From the NCBI GenBank assembly GCA_003254925.1, contig QANZ01049841.1, positions 40,578 through 104,577 of the forward strand: a stretch of DNA of 64,000 nucleotides, read 5' to 3'. How positions within the stretch are numbered: position 1 is the first letter of the stretch; each line of letters opens with the position of its first letter. Under the pieces are notes generated by a model that was not told where the DNA came from, did not search any database, and was given only the letters and a program-made list of their open reading frames with translations. The stretch is from Chamaecrista fasciculata (taxonomy: Eukaryota > Streptophyta > Magnoliopsida > Fabales > Fabaceae). Positions 1 to 11,322 of the stretch are shown piece by piece. The translations under genes and the position numbers were made by a program.

Positions 1-50
<50 letters not shown>
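1..50. repeat. (TAA)n microsatellite
   Basis: The window opens with about 17 uninterrupted TAA units. The run ends inside the left target duplication of the MULE-type element that follows. The array may continue upstream of the window. Confidence 0.95.
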
Positions 51-53
<3 letters not shown>

Positions 54-57
54 TAAA

Positions 58-547
58 GGCCAAAGTCTCAAATTGGTCCCTTATATTTTATTTGTTTAAA
101 ATTGGTCCTACATGTTTCCATAATGTTTCAAATTGATCCTAAAAATAATTTCAAAACATGATTTAATCTCATTTTCTAGCGATCTTAGTTGGGCAGAGAA
201 AGAACTCTTCAAGAGTTAGCATATAGTTTCAAATTTGTCGTATTCAAACTTAAAACAAGAAAGATATAGTCAATTTCACTTGTTTGACTGTGAAATAAGT
301 TACACACTTTTGAGATTCAATTTGACCTTATTTGTTGATGGTTTCAAACTATTCGTCAGAAGAAACTTGTAGCTATGAATTTGTCACATTTAAGCTTGAA
401 ATAAGAGAGATATAGCAACATTTTGTATTTTTGGGATCAATTTGAAATATAATGGAAACATATAGGACCAATATGAAATAAAAGAAAGATAAGGGACCAA
501 TTTGAAATCTATCCCATAGATAAGGGACCAATAAGATATTTTTAGCC
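58..547. mobile_element. MULE-type MITE, 490 bp, with 9-bp target duplication
   Basis: The ends are inverted repeats (GGCCAAAGTCTCAAATTGG at the left, imperfect complement ending in TTTTTAGCC at the right) and both arms carry runs of the phrase 'ttggtccc/gggaccaa'. The exact 9-bp direct repeat TAAATTAAA flanks it at 49-57 and 548-556. Nine-bp target duplications with long inverted arms are characteristic of Mutator-like elements. There is no coding capacity, so it would depend on a transposase supplied elsewhere. Confidence 0.8.
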
Positions 548-556
548 TAAATTAAA

Positions 557-3500
557 TTTTAAACTTTTCACTTTATTTCTACACAAGGAAAAAAAACTTC
601 AAAGTAAATTGTAGTTTCCTTTTTTTGAATGATGCAGGAAACGTACTCTTCACTTCCTTGTTTTGAACAATTGTATACAGTTCTTTGTCCTCAGATTAAA
701 ATATGCACTATGTTCATCATTATGTAATTAAAAAAAGAAATAGGAGAAGTTATGTGTTTACTATTTAAAATTATGTGCAATGATTTTTATTTGGCAAAAA
801 GTTTCGTCCGTTATTTTTATATTAACTGTTAATTTTATTTTCCATTTTTTTTAGTTAATTTTGTTCCTAATATTTTATATTTTGATCAATTTTATCTTTT
901 AATTAACTTCTTTCAATAAATCAACGATATACTGCATCCGATTTTTCAATCTGAGTTAAGATTTGAATTTCTTTTTTTATCAATTTAACATTACATATCA
1001 TTACTCACGTAAATTCTTTCGTTAATATTTGGCTAAAGTAAGAGTAAAAGATAAAATTAACCAAAATATGAAACATTAGAGAGGAAATTGACTAAAAAAA
1101 ATATTGTGGATAAAATTAACAATTAGTGTAAAGTTTAAGAACAAAATTAATGTTTTTGTCTTCTTAATTTCAAAAGAGTTACTAATAAGATTTAAATATG
1201 AGATACTCACCAAGATTGGAGCACCTATCACTCTAATAATTTATTTGTTAACAATTGAATGAATTATCAACTCATTTGGCTTATAGAATCTAAGTGATGA
1301 ATTAAGAAATGATTGATAAAAGTGAGGCTGAGAAAGATTGCTCAAAAGACAAGAAAGAAAACAAATAAAAATTGGAAAATAATGACAATGGAAAGAGATT
1401 GAAAGATGATTTTGGTTAAAAGTGCATGAAACTCTGAAAGGTGATATCGGGGACACACTACACTTTATTAAACTTTTATTGGAGATAACAAAAGGCTTTA
1501 AGAATGGGTGGTGATGGGACCAATGAATGAAGAATGGTTAGTGAAAGCTGGATTTCTCATTTCTGTGTGTAAAAACAGAATAATAATAATACAATAAAAT
1601 AAAAATTAATAACCAAACAAACATGACATGAGTCATTGAGATGATACCCTTTTTTGCTTTACTTTGACTGTCACTGTTTGTGTCTCTATGAACATTATCC
1701 TTTTGAATTGGATCACCCTTTCTTTTATGTTTCTTTATAGGAATTTTAACTAATTTTATTATATTCTAAATAATTTAGAAAATAAAAATAATGATGAATA
1801 ATATGAGTTTTATTTTTAACATTATTACTTTTTATTTATTTCTTAAAATATAATTATAATTTTTAACTACTAGTACTATCCCATATAGGTTTTTTTTTTC
1901 AAAAAAAAAATATATTTTTTGTTTGCCTTTCCCTGTTGTGTTATCAAAATCTATATTTAGGGTTGTTCTCTATCTGGTCACTCTTGCCAGTTGCCACTGC
2001 TCCTTTTTCTCACTTCTCTTTCTTTGGATTGGGCAATACAGGAAATTAAATATGAAAAGAGAGAAAAAGTATAAATATGAAAAGTATAGAGGGGAAACAA
2101 AAATAAATATAAATATGAAAAGTATAGAGGAAAAGATAAAAATAAAAACTAAATTATTGGATATGGTTCAAAAATCAAAACGATGTTGTTAGAACTTAGA
2201 ACCGTTCAATGAATTGAAGAAATATTCAATTTATGGTCTGGTTGATTTAATTAATTGAATCGATAAATAGTATATAAAATACAAATATTAAAATTATAAT
2301 AATTTTACGTCATTAAAAAAATGATAGTTTATCACAAATAATAAATATTATGATACAATAATTTATACCGAAACTAAGATTAATAACAAAATAATTTTGA
2401 GTAAATCTACACATTAAGTCTATGAAAGATTATATACTTTTAAGTCATTGAAAGATTAAAATGATATACTAATTAGGCTTTTTAAGAACTAATTAATATA
2501 CCATTTTGATCTTCCAAAAATTAAACTATATATTTTAATATTTTAGAGACCGAGTTATCATCTCGATAATCTTTCAAGGACTAAATTATTAGTTTGCTCA
2601 AATAATTTTTAAGGGACTAAAATAAAGAAAAAAATTGAGACTAAATTGATAAAAAAACTTATTGAGGGACTAAATTGTAAAAATAGTAATATATGAGGAT
2701 TGATGAGTCAAAATAGAATTTTAATATTTTAATTGAACAAAATCATTTTTAGCAATTATTAGTCTAACCCAATTCTAGTAGTTCTATTAAGTTATTTTTA
2801 TGTTAAATCCAGTTTAATTGCCAAAATAATTTTTATGGTCCAACCAACTTGTTGTTTAGTCCTGCTAACAGTTGGACTAGGAAGATCGCTCGATCCGATC
2901 TGGTTCAGACAATATTGATTCAGAATTTAAATATGATTTTGATATATATATATATATATTGAAATAAAAAAGTATTAAAAAATTAATTTATTTTTTAAAG
3001 ATATAAAATAATATAAATTTTGGAGAACAAAATGGAATCTTTATTTTTTTTCTTCTTATATAAAATCCACACCAGATTTGAAAGTTAAAGTTTGATGTTA
3101 AAAAAAGTTAAATTTTTAATTAAATAGAATTAAAATTTATTTCATGGTTAATTCAAAATTCTCCATGTATAGCTAATACTTGAAGTAAAAAGTAAAATGA
3201 ACTGACACAAAATAAAGTTTGCAAGAGCTGCAAAAGTGAAATTTGAAGCATATTGTTTTTTTTTTCTTTTAATAAAAAGTGATAATTAGAGACAAGCTTG
3301 CACTTTGCAAAATTTAATATAAACCAAATACCTTATTTTTCTTGTTGGTCAATGTGCTAGATTAAACATTTTTTTATACAAAAGTTAGACTTTGTCATTT
3401 TTTTGTTTAGAGTAAATTAAATTACAATAATATATTTATCTTCTACCTATAAAGTATTTTTATTGAGAATCCTTCTGAACCCCAACACACTACACAAGCA

Positions 3501-3760
3501 TTGCTTACAACGAGTTTGATCTTTTTTATTTGTTTATATATAATTGTATATGTTTAAGGTAATCTTTTTGTCTCTCAATTATTTATTTTTTAAAATTAAA
3601 TTTCTTATGGTTGTTCCCTTTGTCTCTAAAGCTAGATTAATGCTTTCATTTAAATATTATATTTTCCCCAAATGTTTTAAAAAAATTAATATGCCAAGTA
3701 TTGGTTTCTTAGAATTATAATATATATGCTAGGTTCTTAAACGTTTTCTATTCTTTGATT
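557..3760. other. AT-rich intergenic DNA, no gene seen
   Basis: No ORF here has a recognisable domain. The short ORFs are low-complexity translations of AT-rich DNA. Tracts of 'gggactaaa/attgg' phrases around 2400-2700 look like worn MULE-type arms. An AT microsatellite sits near 2940-2960, and text around 2180-2290 and 2760-2920 resembles degenerate 'ggttcaaccgg'-type MITE ends. Confidence 0.6.
795..1165. repeat. Degenerate inverted repeat, MULE-like
   Basis: The left arm (about 795-900) and the complement of the right arm (about 1050-1165) align over roughly 90-100 bp, sharing blocks such as TTAATTTTAT and ATTTTATCTTTTA. Arm layout and phrase content match the other MULE-type elements in the window, but I see no clean target duplication. 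Confidence 0.45.
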
Positions 3761-3773
3761 TTATTGAATTATA

Positions 3774-4079
3774 ATTTTTTTTTTCGATAATAAATGTGGT
3801 AGTAAGAGAAGGCACTCCCAAGTACTACCGAGCAGGGCGCCAGTGGCATGTTGGGGAGACCAACAGAGGCCCAACCCAAAGGATTATTGCATAGGCCTAA
3901 ATCGCAAGCAGTTTTACTCAGTAACAGCTACTCAACTAGCCCTTGGGCGCCAGGGGATCTCCCTAGGGAGGGATGCCCACCAATGGGATTAAGTGTCTTC
4001 AGGGGGATTCGAACCCTTGCCTATGATGAGGCAAATATTTTCGTCAGAATTCTTAACCACTTGTGCCAACCCACATTGG
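3774..4079 (-). mobile_element. tRNA-derived SINE with 13-bp target duplication
   Basis: Read on the minus strand, the unit starts near 4079 with a pol III box-A-like stretch (TTGGCACAAGTGGTTAAG) followed by a box-B-like GGTTCGAATCCC about 40 bp on. It then has a GC-richer body and ends in an A-rich tail (the T run at about 3775-3785 on the plus strand). The exact direct repeat TTATTGAATTATA flanks it at 3761-3773 and 4080-4092, as expected for LINE-assisted retroposition. The plus-strand 136-codon ORF over this region is a chance frame. Confidence 0.85.
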
Positions 4080-4605
4080 TTATTGAATTATATTTAAGAT
4101 CTACAAATATAAGTCATATTATGAGTAGTAATTTTTTTTTTTTTTGGCCTGAGAGTAGTAATCCTTTGATGGTTGATAGATTGGCTCTTATATTTGCTAG
4201 TTTATCTATTACAAGTAAGTCATATTATAAGTTATTTTGTGAGAAAACATATTTTTAGTCATTGAATTTGTATGGAGTCATTGAATTAATTTATAAATAA
4301 TTGTAATATACAATCGACAATAATTTGGTCTTTATAAATTTATATTTTGTTGTTCTTGAATTCATACCAAAAAGTAGAAATTCATTTCAAATTTAAGGAC
4401 CAAAACATTGATGACTATGATATTCCCAAGATTAAATAATATATTTCAATTATTCAAAAACTAATTAATTGACTCATTATAAATTTAAAAACAAAAAGAT
4501 AAAATAGCTCTTATTTCGCTTACCAAATTTTAGAATATAAGCAACTTAATATCACTTACTTTTTTATTTTTGGCTTGAATAATATCATTTACTTTTGCTG
4601 AACTT

Positions 4606-5043
4606 ATAGTAAGCAAACTCGCATTTCACTTTGGTACTATGTGGTTTGGTCACATTTTACTTTGGTACTCTGTGATTTAAAAAATGACACTTTGGTACCC
4701 TGTGGTATTCTCCATTAACACTTTGGTACCCTTTGGAGCTATTTTTTAATTTTAACCATAACAAATTTTGCAAAAATTATATATTGACCTCCAATATTTT
4801 TAGAAAATTACAAATAGGTCCCTGGATACATATTATCTAGGGACTAAAATGAAAACTTTAAAAAAAATTGGGGTTAATATGTAATTTTTACAAATTTATT
4901 ATGGTTAAAATTACAAAATAGCTCCAAAGGGTACCAAAGTGTTAATGGAGAATACCACAGGGTACCAAAGTGTCATTTTTTAAACCATAGGGTACCAAAG
5001 TGAAATATGACCAAATCACAGGATACCAAAGTATAATTTACCC
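4606..5043. mobile_element. MULE-type MITE, 'ggtaccctgtgg' subfamily (worn left end)
   Basis: Long inverted arms are built of the phrase 'cactttggtaccctgtgg' and its complement around a short centre. The right end is intact (GTATAATTTACCC). The left end is eroded (TAGTAAGCAAACTCG instead of GGGTAAATTACAC). No clean target duplication remains. It is a sister of the elements at 14914, 27594 and 38768. Confidence 0.75.
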
Positions 5044-5180
5044 TATTATTTTCTATCAACGAAGAAGTTTGAAATTTCAAAATTTATACGTGGCTACAAT
5101 TTTGGACTCGATGGAAAGGACATTTTTTTTCTTCATTTTAACAAGAAGACGTGTTTTCTTAAATGTCTTATTGTTGGTGG

Positions 5181-5831
5181 CATAGTTGTCATATCAAGAT
5201 TCAAATTGTGAAACGTTAAGCTAATTTTTGAATCATGAATCGTGAATCATATCGAATCGTAGGATTCAAAAATACAATAAAAAATAGTATGAAATATGTT
5301 ATATCAATGACAGAAAATTATATAAGTCTCACATAAAGTCATAAATGACAAATCATAATAAAAAAGAACTCGTAAGTGATAATTCATAACTCATAACTAA
5401 CAAAACAAAGTTAAAATTAATTATCTTATAGTCTTATTCATCTAGATTAACATCACTACCATCACTAGTATCATCATTGTCTTCATCTAAAATGATTATT
5501 CCATCATATTTTTCCTCTTCATTATCCCCTTCATCATCTCCAATGTTTTGTTTACTAGTGAAATTATGTTTTGTTATTACTGCTTTAGTGTTTTAACATT
5601 TTTTTTTGTAATCAGCCCTGTTTTTTTAACATTGCAGCGTTTGTTTTACTATACTCTTCCGAATCGTCGGAATCATTTGATTCGCGATTCCGGTATGAAT
5701 CGTAGGATTCCAATGAGTATCGCATGATTCAGGGCATTAAATGATTCATTTAACGATACGTATCGTTTTGATGTTAAATCGAATCGAATCGTAGGATTCG
5801 AATTGCAAATCGCATGATTCTAATAATTATG
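5181..5831. mobile_element. hAT-type MITE, 651 bp, 8-bp target duplication
   Basis: Left end CATAGTTGTCATATC and right end TAATAATTATG form short imperfect inverted termini. The exact 8-bp repeat GTTGGTGG flanks it at 5173-5180 and 5832-5839, the target length typical of hAT elements. Sub-terminal regions carry many copies of GAATCGTAGGATTC and related GAATC motifs in both orientations, as expected of transposase-binding repeats. No transposase is encoded. Confidence 0.75.
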
Positions 5832-5839
5832 GTTGGTGG

Positions 5840-6078
5840 ATTTTTTACTACAAATTAATGTACCCGATTTCCATTACACAATTTGTTTACCAACATTATT
5901 AGATAGATAAGTTAGAGTAACTTACCTTATAAGACATAAATGTTTCATGAGTTCTTATATATGTGTTTCTTTCTAACTTTACTTGATAATTGGATGACAT
6001 ATATTACTATCAAATTATTTGAAAAATTTCGGTGAATAATTTTTATATTTTGAAATTGAAAAAATGGCCCTTATTACA
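5840..6078. other. Intergenic, nothing recognised
   Basis: AT-rich spacer between two elements. No ORF or repeat could be assigned. Confidence 0.6.
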
Positions 6079-6087
6079 TTTTGAAAA

Positions 6088-6908
6088 GGCTTAAGTGCAC
6101 TTTTGGTCCCAAAACTATGACAAAGGTTTCATTTTGGTCCCATAACTTTTTTTGTTGCAATTTTGGTCCCATAACTATGACAAAGGTTTCATTTTTGTCC
6201 CATAACTTTTTTTGTTGCATTTGTGGTCCCATAACTTCTCAAAAGGTTCCACCGTTAGTCCCTTCCATCCATATTTAGCTGTTAAGTATGACGTGGCATA
6301 GTGACTAGGATCATGATGTGGCAAAATAAGATGAAATGGACAGAAATAGGATCTATATGCAACATATTAAAACTTATCTATACCCAACCACAATATATAG
6401 AAAGAGTGGTACTTCCTCTTCCTCGTCAGCCCAACGGGACTTCCTCTTCTTCGTTCTGCTTCCCGATTCGCCGTCGCCGCCGCTTTGGTCGTTCGACTCT
6501 GGCTGAGGATCCCATCGACTTCGTCGGCGCCTTCTGCTTGAAGTCTCTTCTTCCCCACCATATTGGTCCCTGTCAGTACCACTCTTTGTATATTTTGTAG
6601 TTGGGTATAGATAAGTTTTAATATGCTGCATATAGATCATATTTCAGTCCACTTCATCTTATTTTCCCACATCATGATCCTAGTTACTATGCCACGTCAT
6701 ACTTAACGGCTAAATATGGATGGAATTCACCAAGGGACTAACGGTGGAACCTTTTGAGAAGTTATAGGACCAAAATTGTAACAAAAAAAGTTATGGGACC
6801 AAAATGAAACCTTTGTCATAGTTATGGGACCAAAATTGTAACAAAAAAAGTTATGGGACCAAAATGAAACCTTTGTCATAGTTTTGGGACCAAAAGTGCA
6901 CTTAAGCC
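6088..6908. mobile_element. MULE with inner inverted repeat and GC-rich insert, 821 bp
   Basis: The termini GGCTTAAGTGCACTTTTGG and their complement are followed by about 270-bp arms of 'ttttggtcccataac' phrases. The exact 9-bp repeat TTTTGAAAA flanks at 6079-6087 and 6909-6917. Inside lies a second inverted pair (about 6350-6400 and 6600-6650) bracketing a GC-rich core at about 6410-6580. That layout is that of a Pack-MULE-like element. The overlapping ORFs in several frames reflect the low-stop GC-rich core and do not prove a gene. Confidence 0.8.
6410..6580. other. GC-rich gene-like fragment inside a MULE
   Basis: About 170 bp with much higher G+C than the flanks and CG-rich triplets (for example CGCCGTCGCCGCCGC). 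The composition resembles the 5' part of a plant coding exon. All short frames are open in part, and no domain is recognisable, so the donor gene and strand cannot be named. Confidence 0.5.
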
Positions 6909-6917
6909 TTTTGAAAA

Positions 6918-7193
6918 TTTAGTTTTTGAATCATTAAATCCAGAATTTGAATTGAAGGGATATATCTGGTTCTTCAATTGAGTTCAATATGCATTTTTTC
7001 TAAAGGTTGAACACTATGTTGCGGCAGTATTTCTGATTTTTTTTTGTTATTTACTTAATTATTTGATTATGGTGTTATCATGTTTTATTAATTTTTTAAT
7101 GGACATATTTATAATAAGTGTATGTTTGTTATTTTCATAAATTAATTAGTTTTTCTATCTCACCTTGTATACATTTTGTGTGATTAAAAAAAA
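6918..7193. other. Intergenic, nothing recognised
   Basis: AT-rich spacer between two MULE-type elements with no supported gene. Confidence 0.6.
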
Positions 7194-7601
7194 GGCGAAA
7201 ATGCACTTTTGGTCTCATAACCTTTACTCAGGTCTCATAATTTTTTTATTGTACTTTTAGTCCTATATCTTTTACTCAGGTGATCAATTTGGTCCTGTGT
7301 CGCACTTTTGATCCTATATCTTTGGGTCAAATTGTAGAATTGGTCACATATCTTTTGGTCAGGTTGCGGAATTGGTCTCATATCTTTGGGTCATGTATAG
7401 AATTAGTCTCATCTTTCGGTTTGGCGGACTAACGATGAAACTTTTTTAAGGATATGAGATCAATTCTGCAACCTGGCCAAAAGATATGAGACCAAATTTA
7501 TAACTTTTTGCAATGATATGAGATTAAAAGTTTAACAAAAAATGTTATAGGACCAAATTGAGACCTGAGTAAAATTTATGAGATAAAAAGTGCATTTTGC
7601 T
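7194..7601. mobile_element. MULE-type MITE, 'atatctttgggtca' subfamily
   Basis: Inverted ends GGCGAAAATGCACTTTTGG and GTGCATTTTGCT flank arms with repeated 'ttggtctcatatcttt' phrases. Flanks are A-runs on both sides, so a target duplication of A residues fits but is not diagnostic. Non-coding. Related in phrase to the element at 59940. Confidence 0.7.
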
Positions 7602-7611
7602 AAAAAAAAAT

Positions 7612-7930
7612 AATTTTTTTTTTTGGACATATCATGGCAGCCCATGAGGGAACAACCGAAAAGGCCCACACAATAACACATTGGTGGGGGGAACAGGGGG
7701 TACAACTAAGGGCTAAAAAAACGAACCAAACAGCCAGGCCCTCAACACCGTGGAACCACTTCAGAACAGTGAAGACAAAGAGACGGATAACGTTTGGCAA
7801 CACACCAAACCCAGAAGCACAACAGAAAACGAACAGGCGTTTCGCCCAAGCCAAAGGCAGAACCTTACAAAATCTGTTAAGTTTGGGCCTAGCTTGGTCC
7901 AATCCATGGGCTTATTGGGCTAGATTGAGT
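7612..7930 (-). repeat. Possible 3' tail of a retroposon (minus strand)
   Basis: Read on the minus strand, this GC-richer block (about half G+C) ends in an A run at about 7612-7624, as a retroposed RNA would. A 100-codon minus-strand frame covers it but shows no domain and looks like an untranslated tail. Class (LINE tail or processed transcript) is unresolved. Confidence 0.4.
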
Positions 7931-8088
7931 TAGTAGTACTTTGTATTCACCTATGACCCAAAATTAAAATGTAGTTACTTTGTAAGGAAACACGAAACCC
8001 AATGTTATGACAAAGACGGAAATTTTTTTTCGAATGTGTTTCTAAATAAAACATATAGGAAATGTAGTGAATTTGGAAATAGATCTTT

Positions 8089-8272
8089 TAGAGTTCCTTT
8101 CACTAGAGTTCTTGTGGAGTATGAAAAAGAAAAGAAGAGAAAAGAAGAGAGAGAAAGAGAAAATATAATTTTACATATTTTTATTTAATGAATTTTATAT
8201 TTTCTCTCTCTTCTTCTTCCTTTCTCTCTCTAACTCCACAAGAAAGGTAGAGAAAAGAATTCTAGAAGATCT
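8089..8272. repeat. Hairpin element, about 185 bp
   Basis: AGATCTTTTAGAGTTC at the left pairs with a complementary end (TTCTAGAAGATCT) at the right. A purine-rich GAAAAGAAGAGAG tract pairs with a TCTCTCTTCTTC tract across an AT centre, so the whole unit can fold on itself. It looks like a small MITE. No reliable target duplication is seen. Confidence 0.55.
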
Positions 8273-9235
8273 AATCCCAATGAATTTATGTTTAATGGAA
8301 AGGATTAATTAGTATCTCAAAATGTAGTGAATTTATGTTAAAAAAAGATACTCATATTTGATATCCAACAATACCTCAAATATGAATAAATGATTATCTT
8401 TAATAGAAAGTAATTGTGAAAGATAAAAAAGGTATAAATCATGAGATCATGATATGGTTATTGACAAAGCAACATGTTCTGGTATGGCCAACCCATCATT
8501 TCACCAAAATCAACTTAACCCAAAACCAACTTAACCCACTGTTTTGATTTAGACTGATAGATTGGTTTGAGTTAAAAAATTTAAGTTCGTTGTGATTTAA
8601 GTTGAGCTGCAGGTTTTAAAGTTTTGAGTCCGTCCAACCCAACTCAATCTACCGACCTTAAAAAAAATAATTTTCTTATTTAGTTAAAGTTATATTTTGG
8701 TCTATCAAATAATGTTATTTTCTCAATTTGATCTATTTATAGATTTTCATTTTCAATTTAATCTTTCAAAAACAAATTGTGAATGACTAAATTGAGGGAA
8801 GGGGAGGTTGGCTCCCCCATAACTCCTCTCTTTATTTGGATGTTAATACCTCCTCTAAAATACCTGGATGTGTAGTATTTGAAATTTATAAAAAAATGAG
8901 GAAAATGAGGGACTAAATGTTAATATCTCATCCACCCCCTCCTCCCCTCATTGCTTAACTTCTTAAATAAGAGGAAAAGGTTCCATTTCTCTACTCCTCC
9001 CTTCCCTTTTTCTTTTTAATCCTTAATTTGAACATACCCTGATACATTTTTATGCAAAGATATTTAAACCATAATAATAAATAATTATCAATAAATAGAT
9101 TATTTAGCTATCATCTTTTTTTAATTTTTATTGTTGAGGTGACATCAATTAATATCAATATTTTCTATTTAAATACTTAATTTTGAGAGTATCACACATT
9201 TGGCTTCCACTAAGTATAAGATTGATATTTTGCAA
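8273..9235. other. Intergenic, worn repeat phrases only
   Basis: No supported gene. Around 8780-9010, 'gggaaggggagg' and 'cctcccctc' tracts may be the ends of a worn MITE, but the arms are too diverged to delimit. Confidence 0.5.
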
Positions 9236-9365
9236 TGAAGAATGGACACGGACACAGGCATGGGACACGACACAGACACGGGGACACGTCAAATTTTAAA
9301 AATACATGACACGACACGGCATATATATTTATATATATAAAAATAATTTTAACATAAAGAAAAAA
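9236..9365. repeat. GACACG-rich repeat, copy 1
   Basis: A run of GGACACG/GACACGACAC motifs followed by GGCATATATATTTATATATA. The same text appears at 18845-18953, 59284-59346 and 61189-61290. It is the end of an unclassified transposable element. The MULE at 9375 is inserted in its AT-rich inner part. Confidence 0.7.
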
Positions 9366-9374
9366 ATAATTTTA

Positions 9375-10895
9375 GGGTAAAATACAGGAAAGGTACCTGT
9401 GGTTTGGCCTAATCTCACTTTTATGACGTGTGGTTTCAAAAGTTGCACATTAGGTACCTATGTGTTTCGCCGTTAAACAGAAGCAGTACTTGTGTAATTT
9501 TCCGTTAAATTTTTTACGGAAAAAGCAGTACTTGTGGTTTCAAAAGTTACACATTAGGTACCTGTGGTTTTGCTGGAGCTTGAACTACAGAATAGCTTCA
9601 TATTTTGATTGTATTTTGTTTACTTGTGTTACTCATGGATGTTATTGTACTTATGTTGTTTATGACTATTGACAATCAATCTTAAATATATTTGGATGAT
9701 TACTCATGGCATTTTATAGATGTTTGGATGTTTGGATTGTACACACAGGTTATTGATTGTGGCACAAATTGTGGTCAGTTTGGTCATTTTCATGTTGTCA
9801 AAACAAAGAACCAAACTTCTTTGTCAACTACAACCAATCTCCATTTTTGGTGCTTGTTCAGAACTCTTCCCACCATTTTTTTCACATCTTTTGACCCTTT
9901 TTCACAGCCTAATATGTCCACATCTCAAGTAAACACATAAACTTAACAAGATTCAAGAATAAGATTGAAAAACATAACCAAATTTCCATTAATAAAGGTA
10001 AGGCAAATAATTGTCATTTCTTACAAACTTCCATAAACATAACCAAACACATAATTTAATTGCAGATACATTAATTTGTTAATAAGGCAAATAATTGCCA
10101 TTTCTTCCAAACTTTGCTCCCCAAAGTACAAAGAGAGTAATCAACAGAAAAAACACCCAAGATCCTAACAACATCAGCACTAAATTTTTCTGCCTCTTAT
10201 TTGTCTTCATCATGCTTTCATTTGTCTTCAATTCCTTGATTTCAGCTTCAAGCTTGGCAATTTTTTCTTGAACCTTTTGTCCAAATTCACGGTCGCGTGG
10301 GCATGTTGGTTCATCAATCCAATCAAAAAAACCACATTGATAAGGCTGCAAAGCATGAAATGGAAAAAATCATTAACTTCACCAGAAATACAACAAACTA
10401 CCAAATAACAAATTTCTACACACCTGATACTTCGGGCAAGTCCAAAAGAGCAAGGTTTCCAAGATGAACGCATGACTACATACTCACCACAACCACAACG
10501 AATCCTGCGACCACGAAATGAAGATGATGAAGTTGAAGATGAATCTGCAGCAGTTGCGATGAAGTCGTCCAAGGAAATAGATGAAGAAAATGGAGAAAAT
10601 AAAGACCAAAGAGTTGGGGATTTTAGACTTGAAGCTGCGCAGATGAAGAGAATGGATGAAGGTGAAGAAAATGGATGGAAATGAAGGCTTATTAGGGTTT
10701 CAAATTATTTAAAACGTCAAAGAGCTGCGCACGTGACTCTCATGCGTTTTTTTTTTCAAATTTAATGGAAAATTACACAAGTACTGCTTCTGTTTAACGG
10801 CGAAACACACAGGTACCTAATATGCAACTTTTGAAACCACACGTCATAAAAGTGAGATTAGGCCAAACCACAGGTACCTTTCTTGTATTTTACCC
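9375..10895 (-). mobile_element. MULE carrying a GRF zinc-finger gene, 1521 bp
   Basis: Inverted termini of about 135 bp (9375-9508 and 10758-10895) start GGGTAAAATACAGG and contain the 'ggtacctgtggtttgg' phrase. The exact 9-bp repeat ATAATTTTA flanks at 9366-9374 and 10896-10904. The interior carries a minus-strand gene remnant for a GRF-type zinc-finger protein. It differs from the 400-bp MITEs in the window by having a coding cargo, so it is either an internal gene of this family or a captured host gene. Confidence 0.8.
10079..10572 (-). pseudogene. GRF zinc-finger, single-TM protein (At4g04775-like), decayed
   Basis: Two exons on the minus strand. Exon 1 (10572-10434) has a serine-rich N-terminus and CGCGEYVVMRSSW, the first half of a GRF zinc finger. 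An 88-bp GT-AG intron spans 10433-10346. Exon 2 (10345-10079) has CGFFDWIDEPTCPRD, a short coiled coil (EKIAKLEAEIKEL), then a membrane segment (LVLMLLGSWVFFLLITLFVLW) close to the C-terminus. This is the usual architecture of the plant At4g04775-like family, whose function is poorly known. Two defects are visible. The position expected for ATG reads TTG, with no in-frame ATG upstream. The CP-motif part (FWTCPKYQ) lies in a different frame from the first half, so a 1-nt indel splits the finger. It lies wholly inside the MULE. Confidence 0.75.
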
Positions 10896-11136
10896 ATAAT
10901 TTTAACACGGAGTAATTTTTTATTTTGTATAAAAATAAAGAAATAAACAAACATTGATAAAAACTCAATTCAGTTCATGAGTCATATGCCACGTTCTTCA
11001 AATTAGCATTATATATATATATTCATATAATTATCATTGGGCTCATCATCTACAACTACTTCTTTGCCCCTACTTTTAATAAACTGTGAACTCTGTAAAT
11101 TTAAAACATCTAATTCTAAAGCATTATTCTCCCAGT

Positions 11137-11149
11137 TGGTATTAGAGCC
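11137..11149 (+). other. tRNA-Met-like primer binding site
   Basis: TGGTATTAGAGCC matches the plant initiator-tRNA-Met-complementary sequence (TGGTATCAGAGCC) with one change. It lies 174 bp upstream of the movement-protein-like ORF, the expected order in caulimovirid genomes, and marks the origin of minus-strand DNA synthesis of the inserted pararetrovirus. Confidence 0.65.
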
Positions 11150-11322
11150 ATGTTTTCCTTTTAAGTGGTGGTAGTGAGGTAGTATTATCCTGAAGAAATT
11201 AAGGCGTCTAGCGTTGGTCAGCCTTGTTACTCGTTGGTCAGCCTGTGTTTGCTGTGAGTGTGAAGGCTTAGGGTGGTCCTGATAGAATTCCATAATTTCT
11301 AAAAGGTTAGTATTATTTTACT

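Noticed and set aside
3848..4258. Plus-strand 136-codon ORF
   Set aside because: Covers the SINE in antisense and runs on into AT-rich flank; no coding signal.
7600..7933. 100-codon and 99-codon ORFs on opposite strands
   Set aside because: Both are open because the block is GC-richer. It ends in an A run and looks like a retroposed untranslated tail.
10472..10684. Plus-strand 70-codon ORF rich in E and D
   Set aside because: It lies antisense to the GRF gene's serine-rich exon; acidic translation is the mirror of TCA/TCT repeats.
11009..11293. Minus-strand 94-codon ORF
   Set aside because: Antisense to the pararetrovirus leader and primer site. No domain, and the sense-strand explanation is better.
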